A stretch of DNA of 42,817 nucleotides from an uncultured bacterium (GCA_937872535.1 CALMTC010000016.1:105081-147897), one strand, 5' to 3'. Positions 11,311 through 21,970 are shown, numbered from the stretch's first letter. Made by a program: numbers and translations. The notes: generated by a model from the sequence alone, not told the origin.

Positions 11311-12693
11311 TTATTGAACAATAATCTGATCTGCAAATTCTTTTCGTTTTCTTTCTAATGTTTCTATGAAAAAGATTCTTCACTTGCTATCTTTTTGGAT
11401 GATGAAATCTTGGGTCATATTGTTGGTAAGATTTTCATTATTTGAAGAATTGGTACAAATGTAGATTGATATACCACCATTGAATTTAATGTAATTAGGA
11501 TTTTCATCGAGAAAAGTTTTTGATTTGATTTCAGCGATATTCATTTTGGTGTCGCATTTTAGTCCAAGAATTCAGAAATCTTCTCTCGCAAAAAATGACT
11601 GGTAGACTATTTTTTTATTTGGGAAGATAATCTTGAATCACTTTCATGATTCGAATGTGAATGAGTCTGGTGAGATTTTTTGTTCAGTTTTTTGTTCTTC
11701 AGTGCTTGTTTCTATTGTAGAACTTATAGGGGCTGCATTTTTTGCTGACTGTATACTGAATGATAGCTCTGGAATAATTTTGATTTCTCCTTCACAAGTT
11801 GCTTTAGATTTGTCAGTTTTTACTCATTCAGTAGTGATTGTAATTTTTCCGTTTTTATTGGTGTAAGTGAGATCATCTAAATTGCTTATTTTTATATCAT
11901 TCTTTTCACAGTTTTCAGTAATTTTATTTTCAAAATTATTTTTGATGTATTCTTTATTGAGAAAGATGATGTAACTTGAAAGATTTACTAATACTGTGTC
12001 GTCTTTCGGAGAGAGGAGAAATCAATTTTGGTTGTCTTGACTCACTACTCGGTTTTTTGAGTCGGGAAGTTTATAGTAAGTGTTTCGATTGGTCGATGCA
12101 AAAGGCTGAACTGTATTGTTTTCAGGATTTGTGAATTTTTTACAATTTTTGGCTGGATCTTTCTGATCACATAAAAAATTTGATATTTTGAGAACTATTT
12201 CATTATTCTGTTTGATGATAATATCTGATTTTTCTAGTGCTACTTCGTAAGTAGTGTCGTCTTTGAAGTCTATGAAAAGTCATTTTTCTCATAATGAAAG
12301 TGAGTTTTTTTTTGTTATTTTGGGAGTGGTTTCTGTTGATGTAATAACTGTAACTTCTATGATGGAAGTGTTATCTACTTCATTTATTATGTAGCCCTGA
12401 ATATCTACTTGACCACTAAAATTATTGAGATCTATGGAGCTACTTTTGAGTCAGAAGATTTTGTTGTCTTGAGAGATGATGTGAGAAAAAACTTTTGAAT
12501 TTTCAAGATTTGGTCTGATAGTTCCTCTGAGAGAGAGCTGTTGGGCTCAGGAAAGAGTTTCTGATGATGTTCCATCTGTGGTGAAAGAATTGATTGTCGT
12601 GATGAGGGCTATGACAATTGCAAAAGCTGCGGTAATTGCAAAAAATATTTTATAATTTCTTTTTTTTTTACTGTGGATTTTTCTCAGTTCCAT
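11311..12693 (-). CDS. Membrane-anchored hypothetical protein
   Basis: 460 residues read on the minus strand from ATG at 12693 to TAA at 11311. A basic start (MELRKIHSKKKRNYK) is followed by one hydrophobic helix (IFFAITAAFAIVIALITTI, 16-34). The rest is a polar, beta-rich and Thr/Asn/Lys-rich exported part. Cysteines occur in small groups (NFLCDQKDPAKNC; TENCEKND; ATCEGE; LKCDT; YICTN), so disulfides outside the membrane are possible; a DsbB homolog is encoded at 19918. A low-complexity stretch rich in Thr, Glu and Gln lies near residues 330-350. I do not recognise a family. The promoter region holds the TATTCTGG-type AT element 15 bases upstream. It is transcribed away from the small membrane gene at 12750. 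Confidence 0.85.
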
Positions 12694-12749
12694 TGTTTTG
12701 GATTCACCAGAATAAAAATTTTTTATAGTGTTTAATTTTATGATATTTT

Positions 12750-12950
12750 GTGCTTTTTTCTATAGTTGTGCAAAAAACTTCTTTTATCGTTTTCTTACTT
12801 ATAGCATTGAAGTTTATGATTTCAAGTGTAAATTGTTTTCCTCTTGCTATAAAATCTAATTTTCTGGTTTTGTCAATTGCTTTTGCTTGTGCAGTCATAT
12901 CTGCTTTGACAATGGTTTTTTTATTGGTAGAATGGAGTATATTTTATTAG
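12750..12950 (+). CDS. Possible small membrane protein
   Basis: A 66-residue frame starting at GTG has two hydrophobic helices (SFIVFLLIALKFMISSV and FLVLSIAFACAVISALTMV) with a short basic loop. It ends 15 bases before the VirD4-like ATPase gene. Two-helix proteins often precede T4SS ATPase genes (family knowledge), which makes it plausible. There is no ATG, and the frame contains no TGA codon, so a chance open frame cannot be excluded. Confidence 0.45.
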   Translation: MLFSIVVQKTSFIVFLLIALKFMISSVNCFPLAIKSNFLVLSIAFACAVISALTMVFLLVEWSIFY

Positions 12951-12965
12951 CATTTTTAGTTATTG

Positions 12966-15900
12966 ATGGATTATAGTCAGTGTAAGACTTTGCTAGATGC
13001 AGTTTTGAGAGCTGATATTGGGCAAAAGGCTAATTGATCTAGATTGATGACTCAAGCTTGGTGAAGTAATAGAAACAGCTGTATTACTCAGTTTGGGGGG
13101 CTTTCTGAAATCCAAAAATATGTTGATTCTTTTAGAATTAATGAATGATCTTCTGATTCTCTTATCTCTACGGCTGCTGTTTCGGATAAACCGAAGAGTG
13201 TCATTCAAACTACTACTAAAATTACAGATAGTTCAACTATATCTTCTTTTTTTGATGCTTATTTGAATCAAGAAATATTTTCTACTCTAGGCTATTCTCT
13301 CTTGGTTATTATTTTTATTATGGTTTTTTATAGACTGATTCGTTATCTTCTCGAATTTTTGTATGATGTTTTCAATTCTGATAGACTTATTTATTTAAGA
13401 GTGATGCAGACGAGATGAGACTCGAAGAGTGATCGTGAAGCTGAAAAAGAATTGGCTAAAGATATGAAGGAAAAAATTGGTCGTATGGCTCAAATTTATA
13501 ACAATCTCCATAAACTTGGTGACTTATCTGCTCGAGATGGTTTTATGAATTGGCTTTTCAAAAAATCTAAAATAGTTCTGATTTATCAGTATGAGAATGG
13601 TCTTTTGAATTTTATTATTTGAGTTTATCCTGAGTATAAAAAAATTGTAGAAGGTGCAATTTCTGCTCAATTTTCTGGATCGTCTATTGAAACTATTCCT
13701 ATGCCAGATTTTTTTAAGAAAAAATACAAAGATATTACAGTTTTGGAACCAACAAGAGATGTGGTCTATCCGATCAAAGTCTATAAAAATATGCCCGATG
13801 ATCCGATCAATAATATTGTTGATGCAATTGGTAAAATTAGTTCTAATGATACGGTGACGGTTATGTTGCCGATTAAACCTGTCTGAAAATGGTACAATAA
13901 AAGAGCGAAATTTGTTGCAAATGCTTTGTTTAAAAAAGAAAAATCTATTGCAGAGTGAACACCTCGATGGAAGTATATTATTATGCCTTGGAAGGTGCTA
14001 GATTTTTTCATATCTGGTCCAACTCAGGAAATGATGACTTATTTTAATCCTGATGGAGCTCATGGAGATCCAATGATTCGTATGGTGAAAGCAGAAGAAG
14101 ATTCTGTCCAAGCGATGGGTGAAGAGTCTGCTAATCATGCTTTTTCTTCTGGGCTTATTTTATTGACGACCTCAGATAGTGAGGAAAATCTTCAACTTAA
14201 TGTAGATAGTCTTGTGAGTGCTTATTCTGTCTTTGAGGATCAGTATGCTAATGCTCTTAGTGAGAGTAATTTCAAGGCTGATTTGATGGGATTTTTTTTC
14301 AAGCCGATGCGATACTTTGCTTTTAAATTTAAACTCACTAATTTTTTCTTCAACTATAATATTTTTTCTGTAAATGCTCTTTCGAGTGTTTATCATTTTC
14401 CAGATGGAGTTTATAATCGTAGTCCAATTATTAAATGGATGGATTACAAGGTTTTGGCTGCGCCAGATAATGTGCCAGTTCCTACTGACTATAGTGGTTA
14501 TATTATGACAGGAATCGTGGCTGAGGAGTATAAAAAATGAGTACTCTCAGATTTGCTTGAATGATTTTCTCATCCAAATGTCGCAGATAAGGTCGAAGAT
14601 GTGGAGAAGCTGGTTCCGTTGGAACAGTATAAGTCTGGTGATTTAGCTAGTAAAGAACTCGTAGAAAAAGATGGGAAAAAATTTGTAAAAACAACAGAAA
14701 AACAAACAAAACGCGGTTTTAAAATTTATAAAGATGCTCTTTTGATGGGAGTAAATATTTATAGAAATCAGTATACTCCGATTTATATTAAGAGAAACGA
14801 TAGAACGAGACATCACTATGTTATTTGAAAATCGTGAGGTTGAAAATCGGTCTTTATTGGTGCTTTGGCTAGACAGGATATCTGGAATGGTGATGGAGTT
14901 TGTGTTATTGATCCCCATGGTGATCTTGTGGAAGGAATTTTGGAGTATGTGCCAAAGGAGAGAGCCAGAGATATAATTTATTTTGATGCAGGAAATGAAG
15001 ATCGTCCTATGGGTCTAAATTTGTATGAAATTGATAATATTGATCAGGCTGATAGAGTAGTGAATGATGCGACTGAAATTTTTATTAAGATGTTTGGATC
15101 TGAGATTTTTGGTCCGCGTATTCAGGAATATTTTAAATATGGAAGTCTGACTTTATTGGAAGATTTTGAGGATAGACCTACACTTTTGGATGTACCAAGA
15201 CTTTTTACTGATGAAACATATAGAGAGTATAAGACGAAAAATGTGAAAAATGCTGTGGTAAAAAATTTCTGGGAGAAAACTTATAATGCCATGGGTGATA
15301 GAGAAAAACAAGAAATTATCCCGTACTTTACTTCAAAATTTGTATCGTTTAATACGAACAGATTGATTAGAAATATTATTGGACAGACTAAGTCGGGTTT
15401 CAGATTTAGAGAATCCATGGATAGTTGAAAGATTCTTTTAGTGTCACTTTCCAAAGGTAGAATCTGAGAAATTAATGCCCAGCTTCTTGGTATGATCTTG
15501 GTATCTCAAATCTATAATGCTGCGATGTCGAGAGCTAATATTCCTGAAGAACAGAGACGCGATTTTTATCTTTATGTTGATGAGTTCCAAAACTTTGTTT
15601 CTGGTACTTTTGCTGATATCTTGTCAGAAGCCAGAAAGTATAGACTTGCTTTGATTATGGCGCATCAGTATATCGCTCAGCTTGAATGACCAAAATCTGA
15701 TGCTGGTGGAAAAGGTGATGTAAAAGCTGCTGTTTTTGGTAACGTTGGTAGTATGATGTCGTTCAAGGTCGGTGCGCCCGATGCTGAATTTCTTGAAAAA
15801 GAGTACGCTCCTGTCTTGTCGGCTCAAGATATTGTTTGAATTTCAAATTATAAAGCTTATGTAAAACTCAATATTAATAATTCTACTTCGAGAGTTTTTA

Positions 15901-16184
15901 GTATGGATACACTTTGGACGCAAGATTATAGAAATAAGAAAATTGCTGCTATTTTGAAAGAATATAGTGCTAAAAAATATGGTAGAGCAAGGGAGTATGT
16001 CGATGCTGAAATTATTGCAAGACTTGGATTGAGTAGCGAGGAGGAAGCTCCAGCTGATGAGACTACAGAAAAAGCTAACTCAGAAACTACAACTGAAACT
16101 CCAGAACAAAATGCAGAAGCTGTGGCTCAGGAAAGTGTAGTGGAAGAGAATACTCAAACTGAAGAGAATACAACAACATCTTAA
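12966..16184 (+). CDS. VirD4/HerA-like membrane-anchored secretion or conjugation ATPase
   Basis: 1,072 residues. A hydrophobic segment (YSLLVIIFIMVFYRLIRYL, about 106-124) anchors it. A mixed alpha/beta region of about 450 residues follows. The P-loop is VIGKSGGGKSVF (621-628; three of its glycines are TGA). GVCVIDPHGDLVEGIL follows, and the Walker B strand is YLYVDEFQNF near 870. The next strand, LALIMAHQYIAQL, is typical of coupling-protein ATPases. The last 50 residues are an acidic, Thr/Glu/Gln-rich tail. Such proteins energise DNA or protein transfer through type IV secretion machines (family knowledge). No relaxase, VirB4 or other T4SS subunit is visible nearby, so the substrate is unknown. 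CPR genomes commonly carry this type of ATPase with type IV pili. Confidence 0.88.
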
Positions 16185-16278
16185 AAAAATATTATTCTGG
16201 TTTATGTGAAAAAATAATTTGGAAAAATAGAGACGAAATTTATTATAGATACAAAAAATTCTATCCCTACATAAAAAA

Positions 16279-16302
16279 TAGACGCGATTAATCGCGTCTC
16301 TA
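16279..16302. repeat. Palindromic repeat, GACGCGATTAATCGCGTC core (copy 1)
   Basis: A perfect palindrome flanked by TA on the left and TCTA on the right. It lies in the 289-base gap 16185-16473, which holds no gene. The gap also contains a second copy and the phrase TCGCAATGACGAG (16359-16371). Confidence 0.85.
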
Positions 16303-16407
16303 TAGAAAATAAATTTCTCGGAAATGTCGCTTAGATAAAATTGTCTGTGATAGATAGACAATGTTCGCAATGACGAGATGTGATGGCGAAAAAAATCCTA
16401 TTGAATG

Positions 16408-16433
16408 TAGAGACGCGATTAATCGCGTCTCTA
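16408..16433. repeat. Palindromic repeat, GACGCGATTAATCGCGTC core (copy 2)
   Basis: Same core as copy 1, extended to a 26-base perfect palindrome with TAGA and TCTA ends. The GC content is well above its surroundings. It lies 40 bases downstream of the minus-strand dus stop codon, so it may also act in termination. Confidence 0.88.
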
Positions 16434-16473
16434 GGAGGAATTTTTTTGCAGAAAATTAAATTTTTTGATGATT

Positions 16474-17502
16474 TTATGATAGGAAGTTTTCGATTTCTGC
16501 TTTGAGAGATTTATAGTCTTTTATTTGGGCGACTTTGGTTTTAAATTCTTTATTGCCAATGAGGCCAGTGACATAGTTGAAAAGATATTTTCTATATTCG
16601 ATGACTGATCTGAGATCTCAGTCTGAGATGGAGTCTGTATCTGCTGCGAGTTTGATTATTTGGTCGTAGGTTGGCATAGGAAATTTTTCTTCAAAAGAGT
16701 CTTGGTGTGTTTTGAGATAACGATCACAGGCTATTGTGAGGTGAAGATGATTCATACATAGTTCGTAAACTTCTTCTCTGGAGGGCTGATGATCGACAAA
16801 AATCCAAGGATTCCCAATGGCTGCTTGGCCAATCATTACTCAGTCTAGATTTTTGCAGGCTTCAAGAGCTTGCTCATGAGATTTTATTCCACCGTTTCCA
16901 ATGACTTTACACTTTTCTCAGAGTTCTTTTTTGACTTTGTAGATAAATTCTCGATCTACATCTCCGCTGTGAGACTGTTTGTAAGTTCTTCCATGAATGG
17001 TGATCATCGGAATGAACTGACCAGCTTCGAGAATAAAATCAAGTTGATCTTTTTTGTCTTCGACTGTGAGACCAGCTCTAGTCTTGATACTGAAAGGAGT
17101 TTTGATTGATTCGCTCAGTTTTTTGAGAGTAGAGATGGTTTGTTTTTTATCTCTCAGCATACCAGCTCCGCCGCCACATGCCATGACTTTTGGTGATGGA
17201 CAACCAATATTTAATTCAATACCAGAAAAAAAATATTTTTTATCAATATCTTGAGCAGCTTTGATAAGCATATCTTCATTGCCACCGTAGATCTGTGCGA
17301 TGAGCGGTGTTTCGAATTCGGTTCTGATGATGTGATGAATAAGTCTGGATGGATTTATGCAGTAGCCGTCAGCGTTCATAAATTCTGTCCACAGTCATAA
17401 TTTGTGGTCGGGGTTTTTATTATATTTGTCAAAAATTTGTTTGACGATTATTCTATATGCAGAATTTGTAATTCCGTCCATTGGTGCGAGTCAGAGTATC
17501 AT
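16474..17502 (-). CDS. dus: tRNA-dihydrouridine synthase
   Basis: 342 residues from ATG 17502. This FMN enzyme reduces uridine in the tRNA D-loop (family knowledge). Motifs: LGLAPMDGITNSAYR at the start, LIAQIYGG, the active-site cysteine in ELNIGCPSPKVM, the flavin-binding SIKTRAG, TIHGRTYKQSHSG, VIGNGGI and VMIGQAAIGNPWIF. The spacing after the catalytic cysteine (ACGGGAGML) and the helical C-terminal tRNA-binding domain are normal. Which Dus subfamily it belongs to cannot be said. TGA glycines include the one in LGLAPMDG. It shares a bidirectional terminator at its 5' side with the CAP gene, so it has its own promoter. Confidence 0.95.
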
Positions 17503-17520
17503 GATTGATTTTTTGATCGT

Positions 17521-17558
17521 AAAAAAGCTACTAAAGATTATCTCTTTGTAGCTTTTTT
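17521..17558. terminator. Terminator between the CAP gene and dus
   Basis: AAAAAAGCTAC pairs with GTAGCTTTTTT across a 16-base loop. On the minus strand it lies just after the CAP-gene stop and ends in a T tract; on the plus strand the T tract is equally good. Confidence 0.85.
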
Positions 17559-17578
17559 GAGTTTTATTGCTAGGAAAT

Positions 17579-18280
17579 TTATGGAGATGCGAAGACTTGG
17601 ACTCGATAGTTATTGTAAAATCAAATTCCTATTTCAGTAAACTTGGGATCTAGGATATTAGCTTTGTGTGATTCACTGTTCATTCGAGATTCCATTGCTT
17701 CTGCTGCTGTGGTTTGACCTTGTGCTATATTTTCTCAGAAGCTCGTTCGAGCATATCAGTAAGCATCGATTCTGTCCTGGGTCGTAGATCAATCTGGTGA
17801 AGTGTGGTCGAAGAAATTGAGATTATTCATCAAGCTAGAAAAGTCCTGAGCTATGAGATTGAGTGTAGAGTTGATCTTTACAGGAGCTAATCACTGAGCT
17901 GCTCTTTGCTGGTTTACTCTGTCTAAAATTTCTATTCTGATTCCAATAATTTTGTTCTGTAATTCATTGCTTGCCACTACTGAAGAGAGTTTTTCTTCTA
18001 TCAATCCAATTATTCCATAAAGTATATTTACTGATCTTTCTGGAAGTTCTACTGTGCCCAAAATATTTCTCAGTTGTTGAATAACTTTTATTCTCAGTGT
18101 ATTCCTGTCACGAATAATTTTTTTTTCTATCTGGTTTGCTATGGTGCGAGCTATTGCTTTGTCTTCATCAGTCAGGGAAAAATCTGCCGTCAATGAGGGA
18201 GATTGGGCGACAACAATCTGATTGACTAGAGGGCTTCCTAAAGCTAGTAGAATACTTATACTAATGAATAATTTTTTCAT
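17579..18280 (-). CDS. Secreted CAP-superfamily (SCP/PR1-like) protein
   Basis: 233 residues from ATG 18280. MKKLFISISILLALGSPLVN is a signal peptide, with likely cleavage after VVAQ. Residues 25-130 are helical. The CAP domain fills the C-terminal 105 residues: LNLIAQDFSSLMNNLNFFDH, SPDGSTTQDRI, SFGENIAQGQTTAAEAM, MNSESHKANIL, and a closing FTEIGIGFY. The His and Glu residues of the CAP cavity are present (DH...GENIA...ESH). CAP proteins are secreted and have varied roles (adhesion, proteolysis, lipid binding), so the exact job is unknown. Five or so glycines use TGA. A candidate structured leader lies upstream. The frame stays open to about 18430, but the signal peptide argues for the 18280 start. 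Confidence 0.92.
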
Positions 18281-18388
18281 GGTATAGTATGATGAAAAGT
18301 AGATAGAGTTTGGTAGAGGCATAGTCGACGAGAAGAAATACAGCTCGTCATGCGATAATTTTGCTTTAGATTTTTGTTTTGTATTTCG

Positions 18389-18434
18389 AACTCTGAGGTG
18401 GAGACGATCCAGAGTTGTCATACTTTTCACCTTA
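18389..18434 (-). other. Possible structured leader upstream of the CAP gene
   Basis: The 306-base gap between the CAP gene and truD has no convincing gene. On the minus strand, AACTCTG and CAGAGTT (18389-18416) form a hairpin whose loop contains CACCT. This is complementary to AGGTG just upstream (near 18430), so an H-type pseudoknot is possible. An inverted CATGG..CCATG pair lies near 18565. Confidence 0.3.
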
Positions 18435-18586
18435 CAGGCGATGACCTTAGATCTTTGTAAATACTGCCTTTAATACCTGTGCTTTTTTACAATCTTTGGC
18501 CCTAGAAAAACTTTTGTAATTTTGTTTTGGAAAGTGTTTCGCTCGTTGAAACGACATGGTTTTTCCATGTTCCTTGCCACTATGGT

Positions 18587-19786
18587 TTATTTTTTCTTGA
18601 TTACAAGGGTTTTTTGTTTTTTCATATTGTTATTTTCATTGTTTTCTTTTTTCTTGTTGACTTGTCTTGAAATTTCTCTTTCGAGATGATCTATGAAAAT
18701 GGTCGCATAGCTTCACTGTCCTAGTGTGAACTGCAAAATACATTGATCACCAGGAAATGAAATTTGCATTTTTTTTGGTTGGATTTTTATTGGTCTTCTG
18801 ATTCCGTAAATTCCAAATTTTTTTCGTAATGAAAGATCTTTTTCTGTTAAATCAAAATCTTTTAGTATTTCTTTCTCCAGTTGGTAAGCAGATTCTGGGT
18901 TGTCTGATTTGGTTGGAATTGCTAAATCAAAACCAGGAACTGGTCACATAATTTCTTCTCTTCATTCAGGAGTTTTTTGGCAAATATCTCATAAAATTTT
19001 TTTATCTCATCGACCTTTCTGGATTCTTTTTTTCAGGTAAGCGTTGAATAAAAAACTCGAAAATGCTTGTACTTTGAATTTTTTTTCTCCTGCTGAATTG
19101 ATATCTCATTCTAATTTCATTGAAGGAAATTGTAATAAATCTTGACCGATTCTTCGGTTTCAACCAGTGAATCAAAATTTTTGAGTTCAGAAAAAATTTC
19201 GCATTCATTTTTTTTGAATTTCTTCAAAAGCTGTGGTGAGATTTTTTTTAAAATCTTCGTGATTTGTATTTTTTGGTTTTTGAAGTTTGATGGTAAATAT
19301 ATTGTTTTCGTGAGAAGAAATTTTTATCGGAGAATCTGATGAAAGCACTTGTGTGATTGATATATTTTTGATTTTCAGACTCAGAATTTTTTTTGTATCA
19401 GTTCTAAATAATCTTTTTGGGATGCTGATTCGCTGTCGTGTCGTGGCATCTTTATCTTTTAATCCTCCAAATCAAATCTCTCTTGGTGGTATCTGAAATT
19501 TTTTTGCTAAGATTTCGATGGCTTGAAGTGTGGTGAGATCTTCTTTTTTGATTTCTCGTCGTCGAAAATCTCATTTATCTGTCGATTTTGGTTTTTCTCT
19601 TTGTTCTTTTACTGAAAATGAATGTTTACTTTTTTCAAAGATGAAAAATTCTGGTTTTTTTAAAATTTTTTTACTGGTCTTTTTTTTATCTGTGAATTTT
19701 TTTCAGTTTTCATTAAATTTTCAAGGTCTTTTTGACTCTCGTTCTTTATTTTTTAGTTCTTTCGATTTATTGACGACTTTTTTCAT
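18587..19786 (-). CDS. truD: tRNA pseudouridine synthase D
   Basis: 399 residues from ATG 19786. TruD converts U13 of tRNA-Glu to pseudouridine (family knowledge). The catalytic motif is IGFGGLKDKDATTRQ with D111. MRNFFGTQKFGFTGGN matches the NYFGxQRFG motif, with four of its glycines encoded by TGA. The C-terminus QFTLGQGSYATIFIDHL is the usual TruD ending. Residues 1-60 form a Lys-rich extension (VNKSKELKNKERESKR) that bacterial TruD proteins normally lack, and the last 25 residues are a second basic Asn/Lys tail. Both tails may bind RNA (inference). The gene is followed by a leader-like gap and then the CAP gene. Confidence 0.94.
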
Positions 19787-19917
19787 TGGTGTTTGAGAGG
19801 GCTAAAGTAGTTTTATGGCGGTCTATTATAGTATATAAATAATCGACTCTTTTGCAACTTGTCGCTTTATTTTTTTGTAAAAATGAGTATAAGCACATAT
19901 TTATTTTTCGTTTTGTA

Positions 19918-20361
19918 ATGAAAAAAATTGCTTTATGGGGAATTTTTCTGATTTCTTTACTTGGGCTTATTGGATCTCTTTATTACTCGAACTTTGGTGA
20001 TTTTGTCATTGATCTTATGAACTGAAAACTTTTTGTTTGACCTGGCTTAGAGCCGTGTCATCTCTGTCGACGAGCCAGAATTTTCACTTATCCGATCGTT
20101 TTGATCAGTGGAGTAGCACTTTTGACTAGAGATTATGTTGTGTGAAAATATATTTTACCGATGAGTTTATTTGGAATCGCTCTGGAGGGCTATCATTACC
20201 TTATTCAGGCTTTTTCGTTGCATAACTGATTTTGTGATCCGGATAATCCTTGCTCGGCGCTCGATGTTATTTACTGGGGTTTTGTGACTATTCCGCTTCT
20301 GAGCTTGATTGCATTTATCTTGATAACTATTGCTTCTCTGGTTTTGATTCAGAAAAAATAA
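19918..20361 (+). CDS. dsbB: DsbB/BdbC-type disulfide bond formation protein
   Basis: 147 residues with four hydrophobic helices. The first periplasmic loop carries the redox pair PCHLCRRA (C47, C50). The second loop carries NGFCDPDNPC (C106, C112). This matches DsbB-like quinone reductases that reoxidise a DsbA partner (family knowledge). ISGVALLTRDYV and LEGYHYLIQ fit the VKOR-like/DsbB four-helix layout. No DsbA is visible nearby. The cysteine-rich exported proteins in this window (the LRR giant, the anchored protein at 11311) are plausible clients (inference). A bidirectional terminator follows. Confidence 0.93.
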
Positions 20362-20370
20362 GTTTCTAAT

Positions 20371-20407
20371 AAAAAACTCCTTGGCTCGGTAGTTGAGGAG
20401 TTTTTTT
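20371..20407. terminator. Bidirectional terminator between dsbB and the SH3-like gene
   Basis: AAAAACTCC (20372-20380) pairs with GGAGTTTTT (20397-20405), with A and T tracts on both sides between two convergent genes. Confidence 0.87.
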
Positions 20408-20428
20408 GTTTTCCAGAATATACTTTTT

Positions 20429-21007
20429 TTATTTGATTTGAGTGATGATGTAGTTCAGAATGGTTTCTCGTTTTGGTTTGGTTTGTTTGAGAGATTCTAG
20501 TTTTTGAGAGATTTTGGTTGTGAAAATTTTTTGGGCTGTTGAGTCTCATGGAAATTTATTTTTGGCAGTAGATAGAATCTTTTCTACGACAAAATCAGCT
20601 CTGTTTTTGAGAAGAGGAGCTAGTGAGCTAGCGAGCTGGTTCGTATAATCAGTGGTAGTGTAGGTCGTAGTGTAGTAGTCTGGAGTAGTCATTCCAGCTG
20701 GCTTGTTGGGAGCTCAGTCTGGAGAGGTGGTGGAGAGAAGTCGAGCGCCGACTCGGCCTATTTTTCCATCTTTGGTAAGGATTTTGAGTCGTCAATCTCA
20801 GTCAGCAATGATTCTTACTTTTGTATTCAAAGATAATGAAAATGATACTTCTGAATTTTCCATACAAGGAATATTTCTTACTTTTGCTGCTGTAGTAACA
20901 ATGGCTGGATAATCTTTTTCGATGATTTGAGCTTGTAGACACTGTTCACTAGCGTGAGTGAGTCAGAAAAATGCGATGGAAATTGTAGAAAAAATAATTT
21001 TTTTCAT
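20429..21007 (-). CDS. Secreted protein with bacterial SH3-like domain
   Basis: 192 residues from ATG 21007. The signal peptide is MKKIIFSTISIAFFGLTHAS. Residues about 35-90 resemble an SH3b fold (AAKVRNIPCMENSEVSFSL, TKVRIIADGDGRLKILTKDG, IGRVGARLLS). A Thr/Tyr/Pro-rich linker (TTPDYYTTTYTTTDYTNQ) follows. A helical basic C-terminus (FTTKISQKLESLKQTKPKRE) ends it. SH3b domains often bind cell-wall peptides (family knowledge); the assignment here rests on pattern only. Its two cysteines could form a disulfide. Confidence 0.82.
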
Positions 21008-21048
21008 TTTTGTGATAGTGAAATTTATGGTAAATGGAGAAAAAATTA

Positions 21049-21265
21049 TTTATACCGATAAGCTTTAGAAATACTTTATACTAGAACTTTCGAAAGAAGT
21101 AGTTTGATAGATGTATATAATTGGTCCTATCATAAAATCTTTTTTGATTTTATTACTGGTCCAATTTATCTTTATATTCATCGTTACACTCGAATCTAAA
21201 GAATCTAAATGCAATAGGTATAACTCTTACATCCATAAAAATCTTTTTTCAAATTTTTATGGGGT
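21049..21265. repeat. AT-rich dispersed repeat, copy B
   Basis: The 347-base gap 21008-21354 holds no gene. It shares with 8770-9045, in the same order, ATACCGATAAGCTTTAGAAA, GAATCTAAAGAATCTAAA, GGTATAACT..ACATCCAT and AATTTTTATGGGGTCGA. The middle differs (about 100 bases unique to this copy). Confidence 0.75.
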
Positions 21266-21307
21266 CGACTATAAAGAATTGCTGAAGGATTGGAGTTTTT
21301 TAGGTGG

Positions 21308-21338
21308 ATTGCCACCCCCGCAGTACTGCGGGGCAATG
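21308..21338. repeat. GC-rich perfect palindrome hairpin
   Basis: CCCCGCAGTACTGCGGGG (21316-21333) is a perfect 18-base palindrome. It is extended by ATTGC/GCAAT on either side. It lies 17 bases downstream of the HTH gene stop on the minus strand, without an adjoining long T tract. Confidence 0.7.
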
Positions 21339-21354
21339 ACCGGAACAAGCTTTT

Positions 21355-21924
21355 TTATTTACCAGCAGCAGCTACGATGAGGATGATTACTATGATCAAA
21401 ATAATGCCGACATAGACCATACCTTTAATTTTTTCTGTCTTTACTCCGATCTGAAGTTCTTGAATTTTTTGCTCAAGTTTTTCTTTTTCGATGAGGGTAT
21501 TCTGTTTTTCTTGATTGTAGTCTGGGAGAGCAATCATATGCTGTATTTTGCTTTCTAGTTCTCCGATTCTTTGCTGGAGCATGAAAACTAGTCTGTTTTT
21601 TTCTTCGACTTGTTTATCTTTATCTGTGAGGAGGTCGAAAAATTTGTCCAACTTTTTGTCTAAAGCTGATGCAGATGGGATGGCTGGTAGATTTTCTTGG
21701 CTTTCAAAATCTCAGCTCATAAGCTCAGATGGTGCTGTCTCTTGGCGAAGAGCTCCAAATTCAATATGAAGAGATTGTACTTCAACTTTTGAGAGAAGAA
21801 CTTTGTTTGCAATTTTTTTATAAGTCAATCTTCCAGACTTGATATATCTATCTATTGTTCTTGTTGAAATTCAGAGTAGTTCAGATGCATTTTCTCTTGT
21901 GATAGTGTATTGATTTTCAGCCAT
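21355..21924 (-). CDS. Membrane-tethered helix-turn-helix (excisionase/MerR-like) protein
   Basis: 189 residues from ATG 21924. The N-terminal 45 residues form an HTH of the excisionase/MerR type (YTITRENASELLGISTRTID followed by RYIKSGRLTYKKIANKVLL). A linker follows, then a coiled coil (LDKFFDLLTDKDKQVEEKN through QRIGELESKIQ to about 155). The C-terminus is one membrane helix (GMVYVGIILIIVIILIVAAA). The HTH is thus held at the membrane by its C-terminus, a layout suited to sensing or to chromosome or plasmid tethering (inference). It is last in a minus-strand run with the two small membrane proteins upstream. The TTATTCTGG AT-rich element lies about 17 bases before the start. Confidence 0.88.
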
Positions 21925-21970
21925 TTTGCCTTAGAAAAAACCAGAATAAAAAATTTTTATGGTGATCGAG

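Noticed and set aside
11701-11735. TTTCTATTGTAGAA as a second Cas12a-like repeat
   Set aside because: The hairpin arms do not pair (TCTAT against GTAGA) and it lies in an unrelated coding frame.
18281-18430. N-terminal extension of the CAP protein
   Set aside because: It would bury the clear signal peptide; the upstream frame is open but has no conserved features.
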